From contig JAJOZX010002705.1 in NCBI GenBank assembly GCA_023014485.1, forward strand, positions 1 to 64,000: 64,000 nucleotides of DNA. The letters are read 5' to 3'. Each line of letters begins with the position of its first letter. Position 1 is the first letter of the stretch. Both the position numbers and the translations under genes were made by a program. Shown here piece after piece: positions 41,007 to 52,351 of the stretch. The notes beneath the pieces are model-generated. The model did no database searches. It saw only the letters and a program-made list of their open reading frames with translations, and had not been told where the DNA came from. This DNA comes from Bathynomus jamesi. Taxonomy: Eukaryota; Arthropoda; Malacostraca; Isopoda; Cirolanidae.

Positions 41007-42335
41007 GAAAATCGTTTACGTAGAAAATAAATATATAGTTTCAATAAATTATTTGTTTTATTTAGGAAAAAACAAAAGATTATTTTTATGTATATATATA
41101 CATATATATACACACAATAGTTTTTCTTAAACTTAGGCTTACAGGGTACACCATAGGCTTAATAACCATTTTCAGTTTTTTTACAATATATTTCAAATAA
41201 AAAAGTATAGATAAATATGTAACCAGTAAAATACTTGCTGAATGTAATAAAAAAAATGTAGAATGAGTGTAAAAAATTATAAAATATTTTATATTAATAA
41301 ATTTTGTTTATTATCTGCAAAGGTTGTTTCCGTCGGGCCAAACTTTAACTTTGAGCCAAAATGTGTTCGTAAGATATCATCTCGTTTGGACCAAATGAAA
41401 CAGACATTCATTTACTTCTATATTGGGGTAAGTTGGTTTAGGTAAATTAAGTTGGGTCAGTTTAACACTCGGATAGATTTATAAAGCCTAAAAACTTAAC
41501 GCAATCGAAAGGTATGGTTTAACCTAAACGACATGAGAGAAAACGAACACAATTTTGGCGTAAACGCTATAACACCAAATTTTTATATTTCTACCAAGGT
41601 CAGTCACCCACCCTTTTCGTGTTTGTTCGTAATGTGGCCGACATTATTTTACCGAGATCAGCTTTAAATCACCACTTTTAATCTCCCGACTGAAAAACTA
41701 AATTTAAACTTTACAAAAAGAAAAGAAAATATAATTTTGAATTTTTGAAATGTCAAAGTTGACCTAGATTTGAAAATAAATCCCTTAAGCTAATCAGTGT
41801 ATATGGCTTTATTTCCGGCGTACCTCCTTTTGGGTAACCCCTCCCCTATACGGCCTAGAAGATACCTAATTTTTTCAACTCTTTTTCTAATATTTAATAG
41901 TTAGGAGCAATTAGGGATAGGAGAGTACGTCATATTCAAAATCCCTTGATAGTTTATATTAAAAAGTAATTGATATGTAATTAATTAATGTTATAAATTA
42001 AACTGAAATTACTCTGTCATCATCAACTCGGAGTTAATATGGTCAAAGGTTTTCTGCATCATTTGAATCTTTGATTTATTAGGTATTGAATTAAATCACG
42101 TTTGAGTACAATTTTAGACGTCTTGATAATGTATATTAAAAATTAATGATAATAAATTGCTCTTAATATTCAATAGAAAGAGTTTATATGATCCAAAAAT
42201 ATGACAAAAGAAGGTTTTGTTTCGTTATTTGACTGCTTTTATTTTTATATTTTTAAAAAAATATTACTTTTCGTAAAATAATCATGGTTTCTGAGGGGTC
42301 AATTCCTCCCCCGTCTAAAAAACCCGCATCCATCA
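41007..42335. other. A+T-rich sequence, no gene recognised
   Basis: Short TA run near 41090. Nothing else identified on either strand. Confidence 0.4.
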
Positions 42336-42339
42336 TATA

Positions 42340-43041
42340 ATTCTGCCACTCACCCACTTGACCTGTCTCCTTCTACGACTACGGTCCAATTGCTTTGATT
42401 TTCTTGCCTTTCTAAAGTTACTGAATCTATCCTTTGTAGGAAGATTCTTAAACGCCTCTTTACTCACGATATTCTTTCACATCGTCAGTATGGGTTCTGC
42501 AAGGGACGCTCTACTGGCGATCTTCTTCGGTGAAACCTTTGCTATTGCGCTAGACATATCAAAAGCTCTTGATAGAGTCTGGCACAAATCCTTAATTTCC
42601 AAACTGCCCTCCTTCGGTTTCTATCCTTCAATTTCTGTGCCTTCATCTCTGATTTCCTTTCTGGCCGATCTATAGCTGCGGTTGTAGGTGGCCACTGTTC
42701 TTCTCCTGAAGCTATTGACAGTGGTGTTCCTCGGGACTCTGTCCTTTCACCCACTCCTTTCCTTTTATTTACCAATGACCTATTAAGTCGCACTTCCTGT
42801 CTTATCTACGCCTATGCCTATGCCGACGATTCCACCCTTCACTTCACCTGCTTCACAAAGCGTTCCTCTCAACAGTCACTCCATGATTCGCGTGGACGGC
42901 TGTGATGCACCTGATCTCTGATCTTTGTACTATCTCTGATTGGGGCAGAGAAAACCTCGTGGCTTTCAGTTCCTCAAAAACTCAGTTCCTTCATCTGTCT
43001 ACTTGTTGCAATCTTCCACACAACTATCCCCTTATCTTTTC
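42340..43041 (+). pseudogene. LINE A, upstream half of a split copy
   Basis: A non-LTR reverse transcriptase: QYGFCKGRSTGDLL (one frame), ETFAIALDISKALDRVWHKS (palm motif A, with Ala for the usual Phe), then IDSGVPRDSVLSPTPFLLF (the family has VPQGSVLSP), YAYADDSTLHF (catalytic DD) and TISDWGRENLVAFSSSKTQF, stopping inside the following NLPHNYPLIF. Several frame changes. The text resumes at 45541 as if never interrupted. Jockey/CR1-like. Confidence 0.85.
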
Positions 43042-43179
43042 ATTACGTAAAAGAGACTGGCGAAGTCTGTTAAACCTGAATGGGGGAATGCTGAAATTAA
43101 CAGTAGATTAACGTTAAAAAGGGACGCGTATTTTAAATTTAAAGAAACAAATAATTAATTTGTCCGATGAAAATGCTTA

Positions 43180-43382
43180 GGATCACCTGAAGATCAGGGT
43201 CCCCAGCCTTCTTTAGTTAGCTTTATATGGCTAACTAACGAAAATATCACGACCTAACCTAACCAATCGTCAAGGGCGTACAGTTGACCTAACCATTGAT
43301 TAGGTTAGGTCGTGATATTTTCGTTAGTTAGCTTTATAAGACTAACTAGAGAAGGCTGGGGGCCCTGATCTGCAGGTGATCC
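43180..43382. mobile_element. Palindromic MITE family P, copy 2 (203 bp) inside LINE B
   Basis: Same length and arms as copy 1 (GGATCACCTGAAGATCAGGG, AACGAAAATATCACGACCTA), but the loop is in the opposite orientation (CAAGGGCGTACAGTTGACCT). Exact 8-bp duplication AATGCTTA (43172-43179, 43383-43390). Confidence 0.9.
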
Positions 43383-43868
43383 AATGCTTACAAGCTACTG
43401 AGAGGGCGAAGCAAAAACTTATTAGAAAAAGTAAGCTCAACTATGAGCTGTATATAGTGAACCAAATTAAACTGAATCCGAAGGAATTTCTATAATTGTT
43501 AGGAATAAAAAAGTAGCTTCACAGACTACTGGTCCACTCATAAGCGAAAACAACGAACAAGATTACGATAACTTACAAATGACGGAAGTTTTAAATAATT
43601 TTTTTTTTCTGCATTTACAACGAAATTCGAACAATATTCCTGTTCCCATAATCATGCTCAGTGATGATCATTTAAACTTCAAGATTTTACCATTAGTGAA
43701 ACTGAGGTACTCTCAGCCATAGGTAAAATTAATCCTAATAAAACGATCAAAGATTCTCAACACTGCTTTCGACGTAATCGTTCTTGTCTTACTAATTTGC
43801 TCGATTTCTTCAATGATATTGTAAATGTGATATTGTAAATATATGACAAGAGTAAACCAGTAGATATA

Positions 43869-44094
43869 CAGGGTGATTCAAAAGTCAGGTTACATAGGGA
43901 AATACTGTATTATGTAATGATACAGGGGAATAGTCACATCACATGTTCGATATGGCCACCGTTAACGGCAATGCACTTGTGCAGCCAGCTAGGAATACCA
44001 CATCAATGCGCTCCTCCTTCGATAACATCTCATAACTCATTTACCTGCAAAAAAACAGAAAAGCCCTAAGTAACCTGACTTTTGAATCACCCTG
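43869..44094. mobile_element. Mariner-type MITE (226 bp) inside LINE B
   Basis: Ends CAGGGTGATTCAAAAGTCAG / CAGGGTGATTCAAAAGTCAG, perfectly inverted, then GTTACATAGGG / GTTACTTAGGG. TA duplication on both sides. The middle includes ATATGGCCACCGTTAACGGC, a relic of antisense transposase coding. It splits the LINE B frame between PVDI and YFDFQKAFDKV. Confidence 0.9.
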
Positions 44095-45540
44095 TATATT
44101 TCGATTTTCAAAAAGCGTTTGATAAAGTGCCACGTAGAAGATTATTAGCTAAACTTCATTTTCATGGAATTGATGGAAATGTTATCAAATGCATTAAAAA
44201 TTGGCTTAGTTGACGTAAACAAAGAGTGGTCATTAATGGCAAAGCATCTAACTGGAAAAGTGTAACTAGCGGCGTGCCTCAAAGATCAGTTCTGGGACCA
44301 GTTCTTTTTAGTAATTATATCATTGACATCGACATAGGAATTAAGAGTATAATTTCAAAATCTGCGGATGATACCAAACTAGGGGGACGAACAATCAGTG
44401 GCAGAACGTTTGCAGATTGAAGAAGATATTAATAAATTAATCGAGTGAGGAGAAATTTGGCAAACGTCGCATATCGGTAGAAACAATGTTTAGAAAAGTA
44501 TTTTAAGCGCGACAAGACACTAACGAGTTACGGAAGAGAAAGATTTAGGTATTATTGTTGCCGACACTCTTAAACCGAGCAATGGTCGAAATGGTCAGAA
44601 AAGCAAATAGAATCTTAGGATTTATTGGTTCATCATTTGAATTTAAGTCGGTGAAAACAATGCTAACATTATATAATTCCTTAGTACGTCCCCACCTGGA
44701 ATAGTGCGTTCAGTTCTAGCCCCCAGATTTACGACGGGATATTGACAGAATGGAGAGAGTGCAGTGACGGGCTACTAAGATGATTCCCAGGCTTAGAAAT
44801 AAATCATCCGCTGCCCGTTTAGAAATGTTAAATTTATTCTCGCTTGTAAAAAGGCGAATTCGAGAAGATTTAATTTTAATCCAGGTATTTAAAATGATTA
44901 AAGGTTTTGATAATGTCGACGCCGAAAAATATTTCACCTTCAAAAAGGCAGATAGAACTCACGGCAATGGTCTGAAATTATTGAATACCTTTATTTTATT
45001 ATTATTAATAATAAAATAAATACAGTGGTCTTACAATTCACAATGACACAAATAATTGTGAAAGTGGACTATTTATTTTATTTAATTTGATCCTTAAGCT
45101 TTAAGCTTTAGTGGGCTTTACTAGGCCTTACTAGGCTCAATTAGTGGGCAAGCATTTTAGTTATAATAAAACTAAACTTTCTTTCTTCAATCGTATAGTT
45201 AATTTGTGGAATGGATTGCCAGCCAGCGTAGTTCAAAGTAACTCGGTCGAATCCTTTCAAAAGAGGCTAGATACTTTTCTTGCCTTAAGAAGCATTTGTT
45301 CGCGCGTAGAAATATTGTAGAATTTTAACTCGTATTCCTTCCTCTTTACTCCAAAATTTTCACTTTTTATCTTTAAATTTCTTTCCTTCCTTTCAACCTC
45401 TTTTCTTTGCTTCAAAACTTTCACTCGTCTTTAAATTTTCTTTCTTCTTTTAACCTTCTTTCTTAAACAGACAGCCTCGTAGGGACCAGCCGGTCTGTTG
45501 CTTTTTGGTGTCCTTTGTTTGTTTGTATTCCTTTGTTTGT

Positions 45541-46200
45541 ATTCAACAATACCAAATTCAGTCCTTCCATTTCTCTTAACATTCTTGGCGTTTCTTTTAC
45601 TCATGACTTTTCCTGGAAAGATCGCATATACTCTCTTTTTGAAACAGCTTTTATGAGGTTGGGTGTGATGTACCGGCTCCGCAGTTTCTTCACCCCTTCT
45701 CAGTTGCTCCCTCTGTAAAGGGGTCTTGTCCGCCCTATATGGAGTACGCTTCTAATGTGTGGGGTGGCTCAACCCACACAGCTCAACTTGACCGGATGGA
45801 ATCAAAAGCGCCGCAATGTTGCCTCACTCTCTCTTTACTGTCGCTATTATAACGGACATTGTTCTTCTGAACTCTCTAACTGCATGCCTCCTCATTTAAG
45901 GAAAGCAACGCAGTACCAGACTTTCGACACATTCCCATTCCTTTTCTGTCCACCTGTCTAACGCGAGGGTTAATCGGTATTTTCAATCTTTCATCTATTC
46001 AACCGGTCAACTCTGGAACGATGTTCTTCAATCTATCTTTCCCCCTTGTCTATGTCCTCCATTCTTTCAAAACGTAGTGTGTCCAGGCATCTCAAGATCC
46101 TTAGACCTTGATTTTGGCTCTCTTCTTCCTCTATTGGGGGGATGGGGTGCGTTTTGGTGGGCATTCGCCCTTGGCCCTTCCTTCCTGTATACAAAAAATA
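45541..46200 (+). pseudogene. LINE A, downstream half of the split copy
   Basis: It resumes with FNNTKFSPSISLNILGVSFT, then DFSWKDRIYSL, RLGVMYRLRSFFTPSQLLPL, a stop, QKRRNVASLSLYCRYYNGHC, SSELSNCMPPHLRKA and the C-terminal SRHLKILRP. Together with 42340-43041 it makes one LINE copy. Confidence 0.85.
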
Positions 46201-46382
46201 ATTGATGTCCATATAACCAATCACTACAGTACCAAACCAACCCTCAACGAATACATTGCTTCATTTAGCGTATTCTTCTCAAAGCGAGTCACCACACAAT
46301 GAATCCTCCAGCAATAAGGTAGCTTTTCATCAACTCACCAAGCACCTTGGTGAGCATATCCACGACTAAGTCTTAAAACTAC

Positions 46383-46545
46383 CAGCTCGGTAGTTCAATA
46401 GGTAACATCGTTTCACTGTAAGCGAAGTGAAGACACTGAGGTCGGGGTTCGACTTCAGATGGTGTTGGTAATAATAAACCTGGAGTTAGCAGTGCTATGT
46501 GCCAAAGGCACATAGTGCTATGTCAGTTTCTGGCCATCCTAACTG
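46383..46545 (+). repeat. SINE family 1, copy c
   Basis: CTCGGTAGTTCAATAGGTAA (box-A-like), CACTGTAAGCGAAGTGAAGA, box-B GGGGTTCGACTTC, AGATGGTGTTGGTAATAATA, CTGGAGTTAGCAGTGC, CAGTTTCTGGCC. It is the clearest tRNA-like head of the three copies. Confidence 0.7.
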
Positions 46546-46984
46546 ATTAATTAAGTCTTAAAATCCATACCCGCGTACACTGTTAATATAAAAGAAATAG
46601 TTACTGTGATAAGTAGTGACTAAGTACACACTAAATTAATCACTAAACCATTTTCTATGCTGCCCTGCTTCCCAACGGCATATTCAGATAAGAATACTGT
46701 AATTAAACTACTTGTCACCAAAAAATACAAAATTAAACGTTAATGCCAACATTGTGTAAACCTATATGGATGTAATGTATATCTTATGTAATGTGTTCGA
46801 AATTTCTCAGTAAAGTTTATTATTAAAAAAAAAAATTCATAATTTTGTTTCTTAATTTTAATTTTTTTTTTTTATTGGCACTGATGGAAAAAGTACCCGA
46901 AATGTCTGTTTTCAGTAAATTACAGTATGTTCCAAGCTGCGGTCGTCTTACTTTTGTTGAACTGAGAATTTCTCCAAACAGAGA
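46546..46984. other. Intergenic, nothing recognised
   Basis: Plain A+T-rich sequence; GCATATTCAGATAAGAATACT near 46680 resembles 30530-30550. Confidence 0.4.
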
Positions 46985-47110
46985 GTAGTTAGTTAGATGG
47001 GAGACCATTCTCTGCGTCCAGATTATGTAGCGACGAGTGATTCGGATTTCAACTAAAGCTGTAGGTCCTCTTCGTCATATGACCTTGGATGTTGCGAATG
47101 AGGTTAAACA
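46985..47110 (+). repeat. SINE family 2, copy
   Basis: AGTTAGTTAGATGGGAGACC, TCCAGATTATGTAGCGACGA, GTGATTCGGATTTCAACTAA, AGCTGTAGGTCCTCTTCGTC, ATGACCTTGGATGTTGCGAA, GAGGTTAAACAATC. It closely follows the 37557 copy in order. Confidence 0.65.
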
Positions 47111-47148
47111 ATCAGATTAAAAAATTTCCTTCAAACAAGTTTCTACTG

Positions 47149-47149
<1 letters not shown>

Positions 47150-47222
<73 letters not shown>
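47150..47222. repeat. (TA)n microsatellite
   Basis: An almost pure TA run of about 72 bp at the left edge of the family Q cluster. Confidence 0.95.
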
Positions 47223-47225
<3 letters not shown>

Positions 47226-47965
47226 AAACACAGACCGTGCATGGAACAAGGAACTCTTCTGGGAAAATTAAATCCCAAAGCTGGATCCTGTCTGCTTTGC
47301 AGATAGCTGTGAGGGAAGCTATATTTATGGGATCTCTTTGCGAGAGACCCGTTGCCCACGTCGGGCTAGCATCATGAAAAAGAAAAACTATGGTATTTGT
47401 CATTTACCATTACTTATTCGGACTATAGTGGATTTAATTTTCCCAGAAGAGTTCCTTGTTCCATGCACGGTCTGTGTTTAACATATAAATTTCTCAGGGG
47501 ACCATTCTGAGTTTGTGTATATTAAACGGACGTGTTACGTGCCTTGAAAAGTGGACGCTCAATGTCCCGGTTGAGGTTTAAGTTTTGTTTTTTTGGCTAA
47601 AAATACAATAGTTACCCCTTTTTCTTTGTTTATTCAATCCGACGTGAATGCAACGAGTCTTTTACTTATATAGAGGTTCTGAATGTAGGGACTAGGCTTG
47701 CTTTAAACCCTAGGTCCATGTCCCAAAGCTGGATCCTGTCTGCTTTGCAGATAGCTGGTGAGGGAAGCTATATTTATGGGATCTCTTTGCGAGAGACCCG
47801 TTGCCCACGTCGGCTAGCATCATGAAAAAGAAAAACTATGGTATTTGTCATTTACCATTACTTATTCGGACTATAGTGGATTTAATTTTCCCAGAAGAGT
47901 TCCTTGTTCCATGCACGGTCTGTGTTTAACATATAAATTTCTCAGGGGACCATTCTGAGTTTGTG

Positions 47966-47968
<3 letters not shown>
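47222..47968 (+). repeat. Family Q repeat cluster: two direct copies plus an inverted stub
   Basis: Two direct copies of ~245 bp (47273-47519 and 47720-47968) start AAAGCTGGATCCTGTCTGCT, go through GCGAGAGACCCGTTGCCCAC and ATGAAAAAGAAAAACTATGG, and end CCATTCTGAGTTTGTGTAT. They are separated by ~200 bp of other sequence. A 45-bp inverted stub (ACACAGACCGTGCATGGAAC) precedes them at 47226. Direct repeats around a short unique middle resemble a small LTR-like or Penelope-like unit, but no gene is inside. Confidence 0.75.
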
Positions 47969-48004
<36 letters not shown>

Positions 48005-48112
48005 TTTCAACTGCAAAGAACACGCAGTATAATTAACGTAAAGAACGACGCTTGTATAGAAGACATTCCGCGCAAGATGAGGAGGGAGAACGAACAAATG
48101 AAAAAATGAGGT

Positions 48113-48187
48113 AACCACCCGGGAATCGAACCCGGGATCTTCCGATTGCCGGTCAGATATGATAACCATTACACCATGGGCCTCACT
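48113..48187 (-). pseudogene. tRNA-like head (anticodon-loop GGC), not a functional tRNA
   Basis: On the minus strand it has box A (TGGTGTAATGGTTATCA), a 5-bp anticodon stem TCTGA/TCGGA around CCGGCAA, and a good T arm (CCGGGTTCGATTCCCGG). Position 33 is C instead of T, and the acceptor halves (AGGCCCA and TGGTTACCT) do not pair, so it is a tRNA-derived SINE head and not a working gene. Confidence 0.65.
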
Positions 48188-48396
48188 CGATCAGAAGTCG
48201 TAATTCTCCTACATTTGTTCGTTCTCCCTCCTCATCTTGCGCGGAATGTCTTCTATACAAGCGTCGTTCTTTACGTTAATTATACTGCGTGTTCTTTGCA
48301 GTTGAAAATGTATATATGTGCGGCATGCGGGAGTGCACCCCTCGGGGCATTGGTTTCTGCGCGTATGTAGGAGAATTACGACTTCTGATCGAGTGA

Positions 48397-48472
48397 GGCC
48401 CATGGTGTAATGGTTATCATATCTGACCGGCAATCGGAAGATCCCGGGTTCGATTCCTGGGTGGTTACCTCA
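48397..48472 (+). pseudogene. tRNA-like head, plus-strand copy
   Basis: Same sequence as the minus-strand copy apart from one T-arm change (CCGGGTTCGATTCCTGG), with the same unpaired acceptor stem. Confidence 0.65.
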
Positions 48473-48545
48473 TTTTTTTCATTTGTTCGTTCTCCCTCCT
48501 CATCTTGCGCGGAATGTCTTCTATACAAGCGTCGTTCTTTACGTT

Positions 48546-48577
<32 letters not shown>

Positions 48578-48589
48578 ACCAGGGTGTCC

Positions 48590-48656
48590 GGGCTTAAATG
48601 GCAATAAAATAAAACATTATAAATGTATTTTATTGTCATTTAATCCCGGACACCCT
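48590..48656. mobile_element. 67-bp mariner-end hairpin
   Basis: CAGGGTGTCCGGGCTTAAAT and GGCAATAAAATA are inverted at the right (TATTTTATTGTCATTTAATC, CCGGACACCCT), giving a nearly complete fold-back between (TA)n runs. It is only the two ends of a mariner-type element joined. Confidence 0.8.
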
Positions 48657-48692
48657 ATATATATATATATATTATATATATATATATATATT

Positions 48693-49084
48693 CCTAAATG
48701 ACCAAATTCCTCCTATATTTTCGTCAGTAGTCACTGGAGTTACAATAGCTACTACAGGTGATGGCTTTTATTTTTTTAAATTTTCAATTACTTACGCTTG
48801 AGTTAATGTAAATGGGAGAAGGTCCATTTAAAAGTTTCGAGAGTGCGCTTTTTTACAGTATACACTCGTGTCAAGATTTAATAAAAAAACTAAATCAAAT
48901 TACAACTACTTCATACTATCTCAAGTTTTTACACACACAGTTATTTGTTTTAGGTTGGATTAGGTTGGGTTTGGCTTGGTTAACTTAACCTAGCGTAACC
49001 TGACGTAAATTCAACCCAAAAAACATTTGAAAAAAAGTACGAGTAATTTTTCGAATAGGAGCGAACGTAACTGTTAACGATATG
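48693..49084. other. Intergenic, nothing recognised
   Basis: A short GGTTGGATTAGGTTGGGTTT tract near 48955. No gene. Confidence 0.4.
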
Positions 49085-49375
49085 GCGCCTCGGTGGTGTA
49101 ATGGTTAGCTGACTACGAATTGGCCCGGGGTTTGATTCCCGGCGAAAGGAGTCGGTGCGCAGCTTACCCAGCTGTTCATTCTTCCAGAAAAATAGGTTAG
49201 TAGATGGGTATCCTGGGTGGCCTAGTGGTTAAGACGCTGGGCTGCTGATCGGGAGGTCGTGAGATCGAGTCCGGACAAGGACTTTGTAATTTTTGATTAC
49301 CCGTGGTGGGTCGTAGTTCAGATTTCACGTTAAGCTGTAGATGCAAGATGGAGCAACAAACTTGACCTTCATCAG
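49085..49375 (+). repeat. Compound SINE with two tRNA-like heads
   Basis: Head 1 (49085-49142): CCTCGGTGGTGTAATGGTTA and box-B GGGGTTTGATTCCCGG, followed by GCGCAGCTTACCCAGCTG. Head 2 (49206-49275): GGGTGGCCTAGTGGTTAAGA, GATCGGGAGGTCGTGAGATC, GAGTCCGG, followed by the family 2 body (CCCGTGGTGGGTCGTAGTTC, AAGCTGTAGATGCA). This connects family 2 to a tRNA-type promoter. Confidence 0.7.
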
Positions 49376-50419
<1,044 letters not shown>

Positions 50420-50576
50420 GATGCAAATCCACAAGGAAAAAGAAAAACGATTCCAAGGCCTTTCGTATATTCAGAGCTACACCTCGTCAGGGTGTCATTC
50501 CCTGACGAGGTGTAGCTCTGAATACACGAAAGGCTTTGGAATCGTTTTTGTTTTTCCTTCCTTGAGGGTTTGCATC
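50420..50576. repeat. Foldback repeat R, copy 1 (near-perfect palindrome)
   Basis: The arm GATGCAAATCCACAAGGAAA, AAGAAAAACGATTCCAAGGC, CTTTCGTATATTCAGAGCTA, CACCTCGTCAGGG is inverted after a short loop. The right arm contains CTGACGAG, then GTGTA..TACAC, then GAAAGG. Confidence 0.85.
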
Positions 50577-50599
50577 ATTCATTCATTTCATGTGTTTAA

Positions 50600-50795
50600 T
50601 TGTGAAATTAATAGCATCCAGCCTCCTTTGCGGGATTTGATGGAGGGGAGAGTTACTATCCACTCTCATCCTGCCCTCGTAGCCAGCTACGCATGGTTGG
50701 TCAGGGACTCTGCACAAGAATCTGAACAGTTGGTTTTTGAAATTATGCAGGCTGGTGTGCTTGAGGTTCCTCAGTTTAAAAAAAATGAATTATGA
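50600..50795 (-). pseudogene. LINE D 3'-end fragment (antisense)
   Basis: The minus strand reads LRNLKHTSLHNFKNQLFRFL then CRVPDQPCVAGYEG, matching the 3' coding end of the LINE at 54.5-54.8 kb (LRNFQHTNLNNFKNQLGRFL). Confidence 0.75.
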
Positions 50796-50869
50796 CCGGT
50801 CGATTTTGGTCTTGCAAAAATGTAAAAAAAAGAAATATATATATATTTTTTCTATGCAGAGAGGAGGGA

Positions 50870-51690
50870 CAAAGGTCGAACGCCCGCAGAAACGCCACCA
50901 TCCAATAGAAGGAAGCGAATGCAGCCTAAATCAAGATCCAAAGGTTTTGAGATGCCTTGGCACTTTGCGTTTGAAAGAGTGGAGGTCATTAAAAAGGGGA
51001 AAGATGGACTGAGGAAGGTTGTTTTAGAGCTGACAGCTTGGGTAGGTGAAGAACTGAGAATACCGAGCAACCCTTCCGTTAGACAGTTGGACAGAAAAGG
51101 GATGAGAATGTGTCTGGTATTGAATGCTCTCCTTAAAGGAGGAAGCATGCAATTAGAGAGTTCAGAAGAGTAGTGTCCGTTATAATAGCGATAGTAAAAA
51201 TAGAGTGAGGCTACATTGCGGCGAAGAGAGAGGTATTGAAGCCAGTCAGTAAGAGGCGGGAAATTGATGAGACGAAAAGCCTTTAATTCCACCCGGTCAA
51301 GTAGAGCTGCGTGGGTTGAGCCATCCCACTTGTAAGAAGCGTACTCCATACAGGGTGGACAAGACTCCTGTGCAGAGAGAGCAACTGAATGGGAGGTGAA
51401 GAAGCCACGGAGCCGGTACAGCATACCTAACCTCTTAGAAGCTGTTTTGGAAAGAGAGTATATGTGATCTTTCCAGGAAAGATCACGAGAAAGGGAAACA
51501 CCAAGAATGTTAAGAGAAGAGGAAGGATTGAGTTGTGTACTGTTGAAGATACGGGGATAGTCGTGTGGAAGGTTGCGACGAGTAGACAGATGAAGGAACT
51601 GGGTGTTGGAGGCATTAAAAACCATAAGGTTTTCTCTGCTCCAATCAGAGAAAGTGGAAAGAACTGAGGTCCGGTGTCCATAGCCGTCAC
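50870..51690 (-). pseudogene. LINE A fragment (antisense), best-preserved C-terminal half
   Basis: The minus-strand frame is mostly open: FNASNTQFLHLSTRRNLPHD, SSSLNILGVSLSRDLSWKDH, LGMLYRLRGFFTSHSVALSA, MEYASYKWDGSTHAALLDRV, RRNVASLYFYYRYYNGHYSS, then the terminal SLLSA. It starts after the catalytic YADD, so the palm is absent. Confidence 0.85.
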
Positions 51691-51729
51691 TCGTGGAACA
51701 TGGAGTGACTCTCTCTCTCTCTCTATACG

Positions 51730-51771
<42 letters not shown>

Positions 51772-52351
51772 CTGTGTGTGTGTGTTTGTGTGTGTAATGA
51801 AATAAAGTAGCTCAGTATATATGTTTATTTTTCTAAAATCTCTGTTAAAAATGAAAAATTGCAGTTGGTAAACATCTTAATTTAAATATTCCTCATAAAG
51901 ATCTTTAAAACTCTCCCGTTAATTATACTTATAGAAAGACATATTTATAGATGTATAATATATTTATGCAAGCGTACTACCGAGAGAAACGACATCTGGC
52001 GGTGAGGTTCTACACTTATACTCTTTCAGTATTAAGTCGGAAAATGTAATATAAAGTTTTTAAAGATTAAACATTCTCTGTAGAAGACTTACAATGAGCA
52101 AACTCGAGCTATACGAGAGTTTACAAACTTTTGGAGTTATTAAGGTGAATATTTGACTAAATCTTGCTAATTCCCCCAGAAAGAGTTATTTCATTAAGCC
52201 AGTAGGTAAATTGCAAAGTATATATACATCGTATGACTGACTGAAAATTGGTATATGGTATCGGTAAAACATGAGGAAAGTGAATAAGGTTCCCCTCCCC
52301 CTACTCCGCCCAAAATCAGAAGAAACACATTAAACAACATATATGGCCATG
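51691..52351. other. Intergenic, microsatellites only
   Basis: (CT)n at 51708-51723, (TA)n and (TG)n at 51730-51798; otherwise A+T-rich. Nothing coding. Confidence 0.45.

Larger units (their letters stand above)
43042..45540 (+). mobile_element. LINE B inserted into LINE A
   Basis: A second, distinct non-LTR element. Upstream text such as NYELYIVNQIKLNPKEF and TTGPLISENNEQ, then YFDFQKAFDKVPRRRLLAKL (motif A), [24 protein letters not shown] (motif C), NRILGFIGSSFEFKSVKTML, VRPHLE, RATKMIPRLRNKSSAARLEM, IKGFDNVDAEKYFTF and WNGLPA. The 3' end finishes in a short tail of TTTGTTTGTATTC-type repeats, as in CR1/L2-like LINEs. Decayed by many stops and carrying two MITEs. Confidence 0.85.
48003..48545. 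repeat. tRNA-derived repeat: inverted and direct copies
   Basis: A tail block (CATTTGTTCGTTCTCCCTCC, TCATCTTGCGCGGAATGTCT, ACAAGCGTCGTTCTTTACGT) occurs on the minus strand at 48003-48112 and on the plus strand at 48213-48310 and 48478-48545. tRNA-like heads precede it at 48187-48113 (minus) and 48397-48472 (plus). A middle block GCGGCATGCGGGAGTGCACC links them. It is best explained as SINE copies inserted into or recombined with each other. Confidence 0.8.

Noticed and set aside
48113..48187. Functional tRNA gene
   Set aside because: Acceptor stem does not pair, position 33 is not U, and the sequence is repeated with a shared SINE-like tail.
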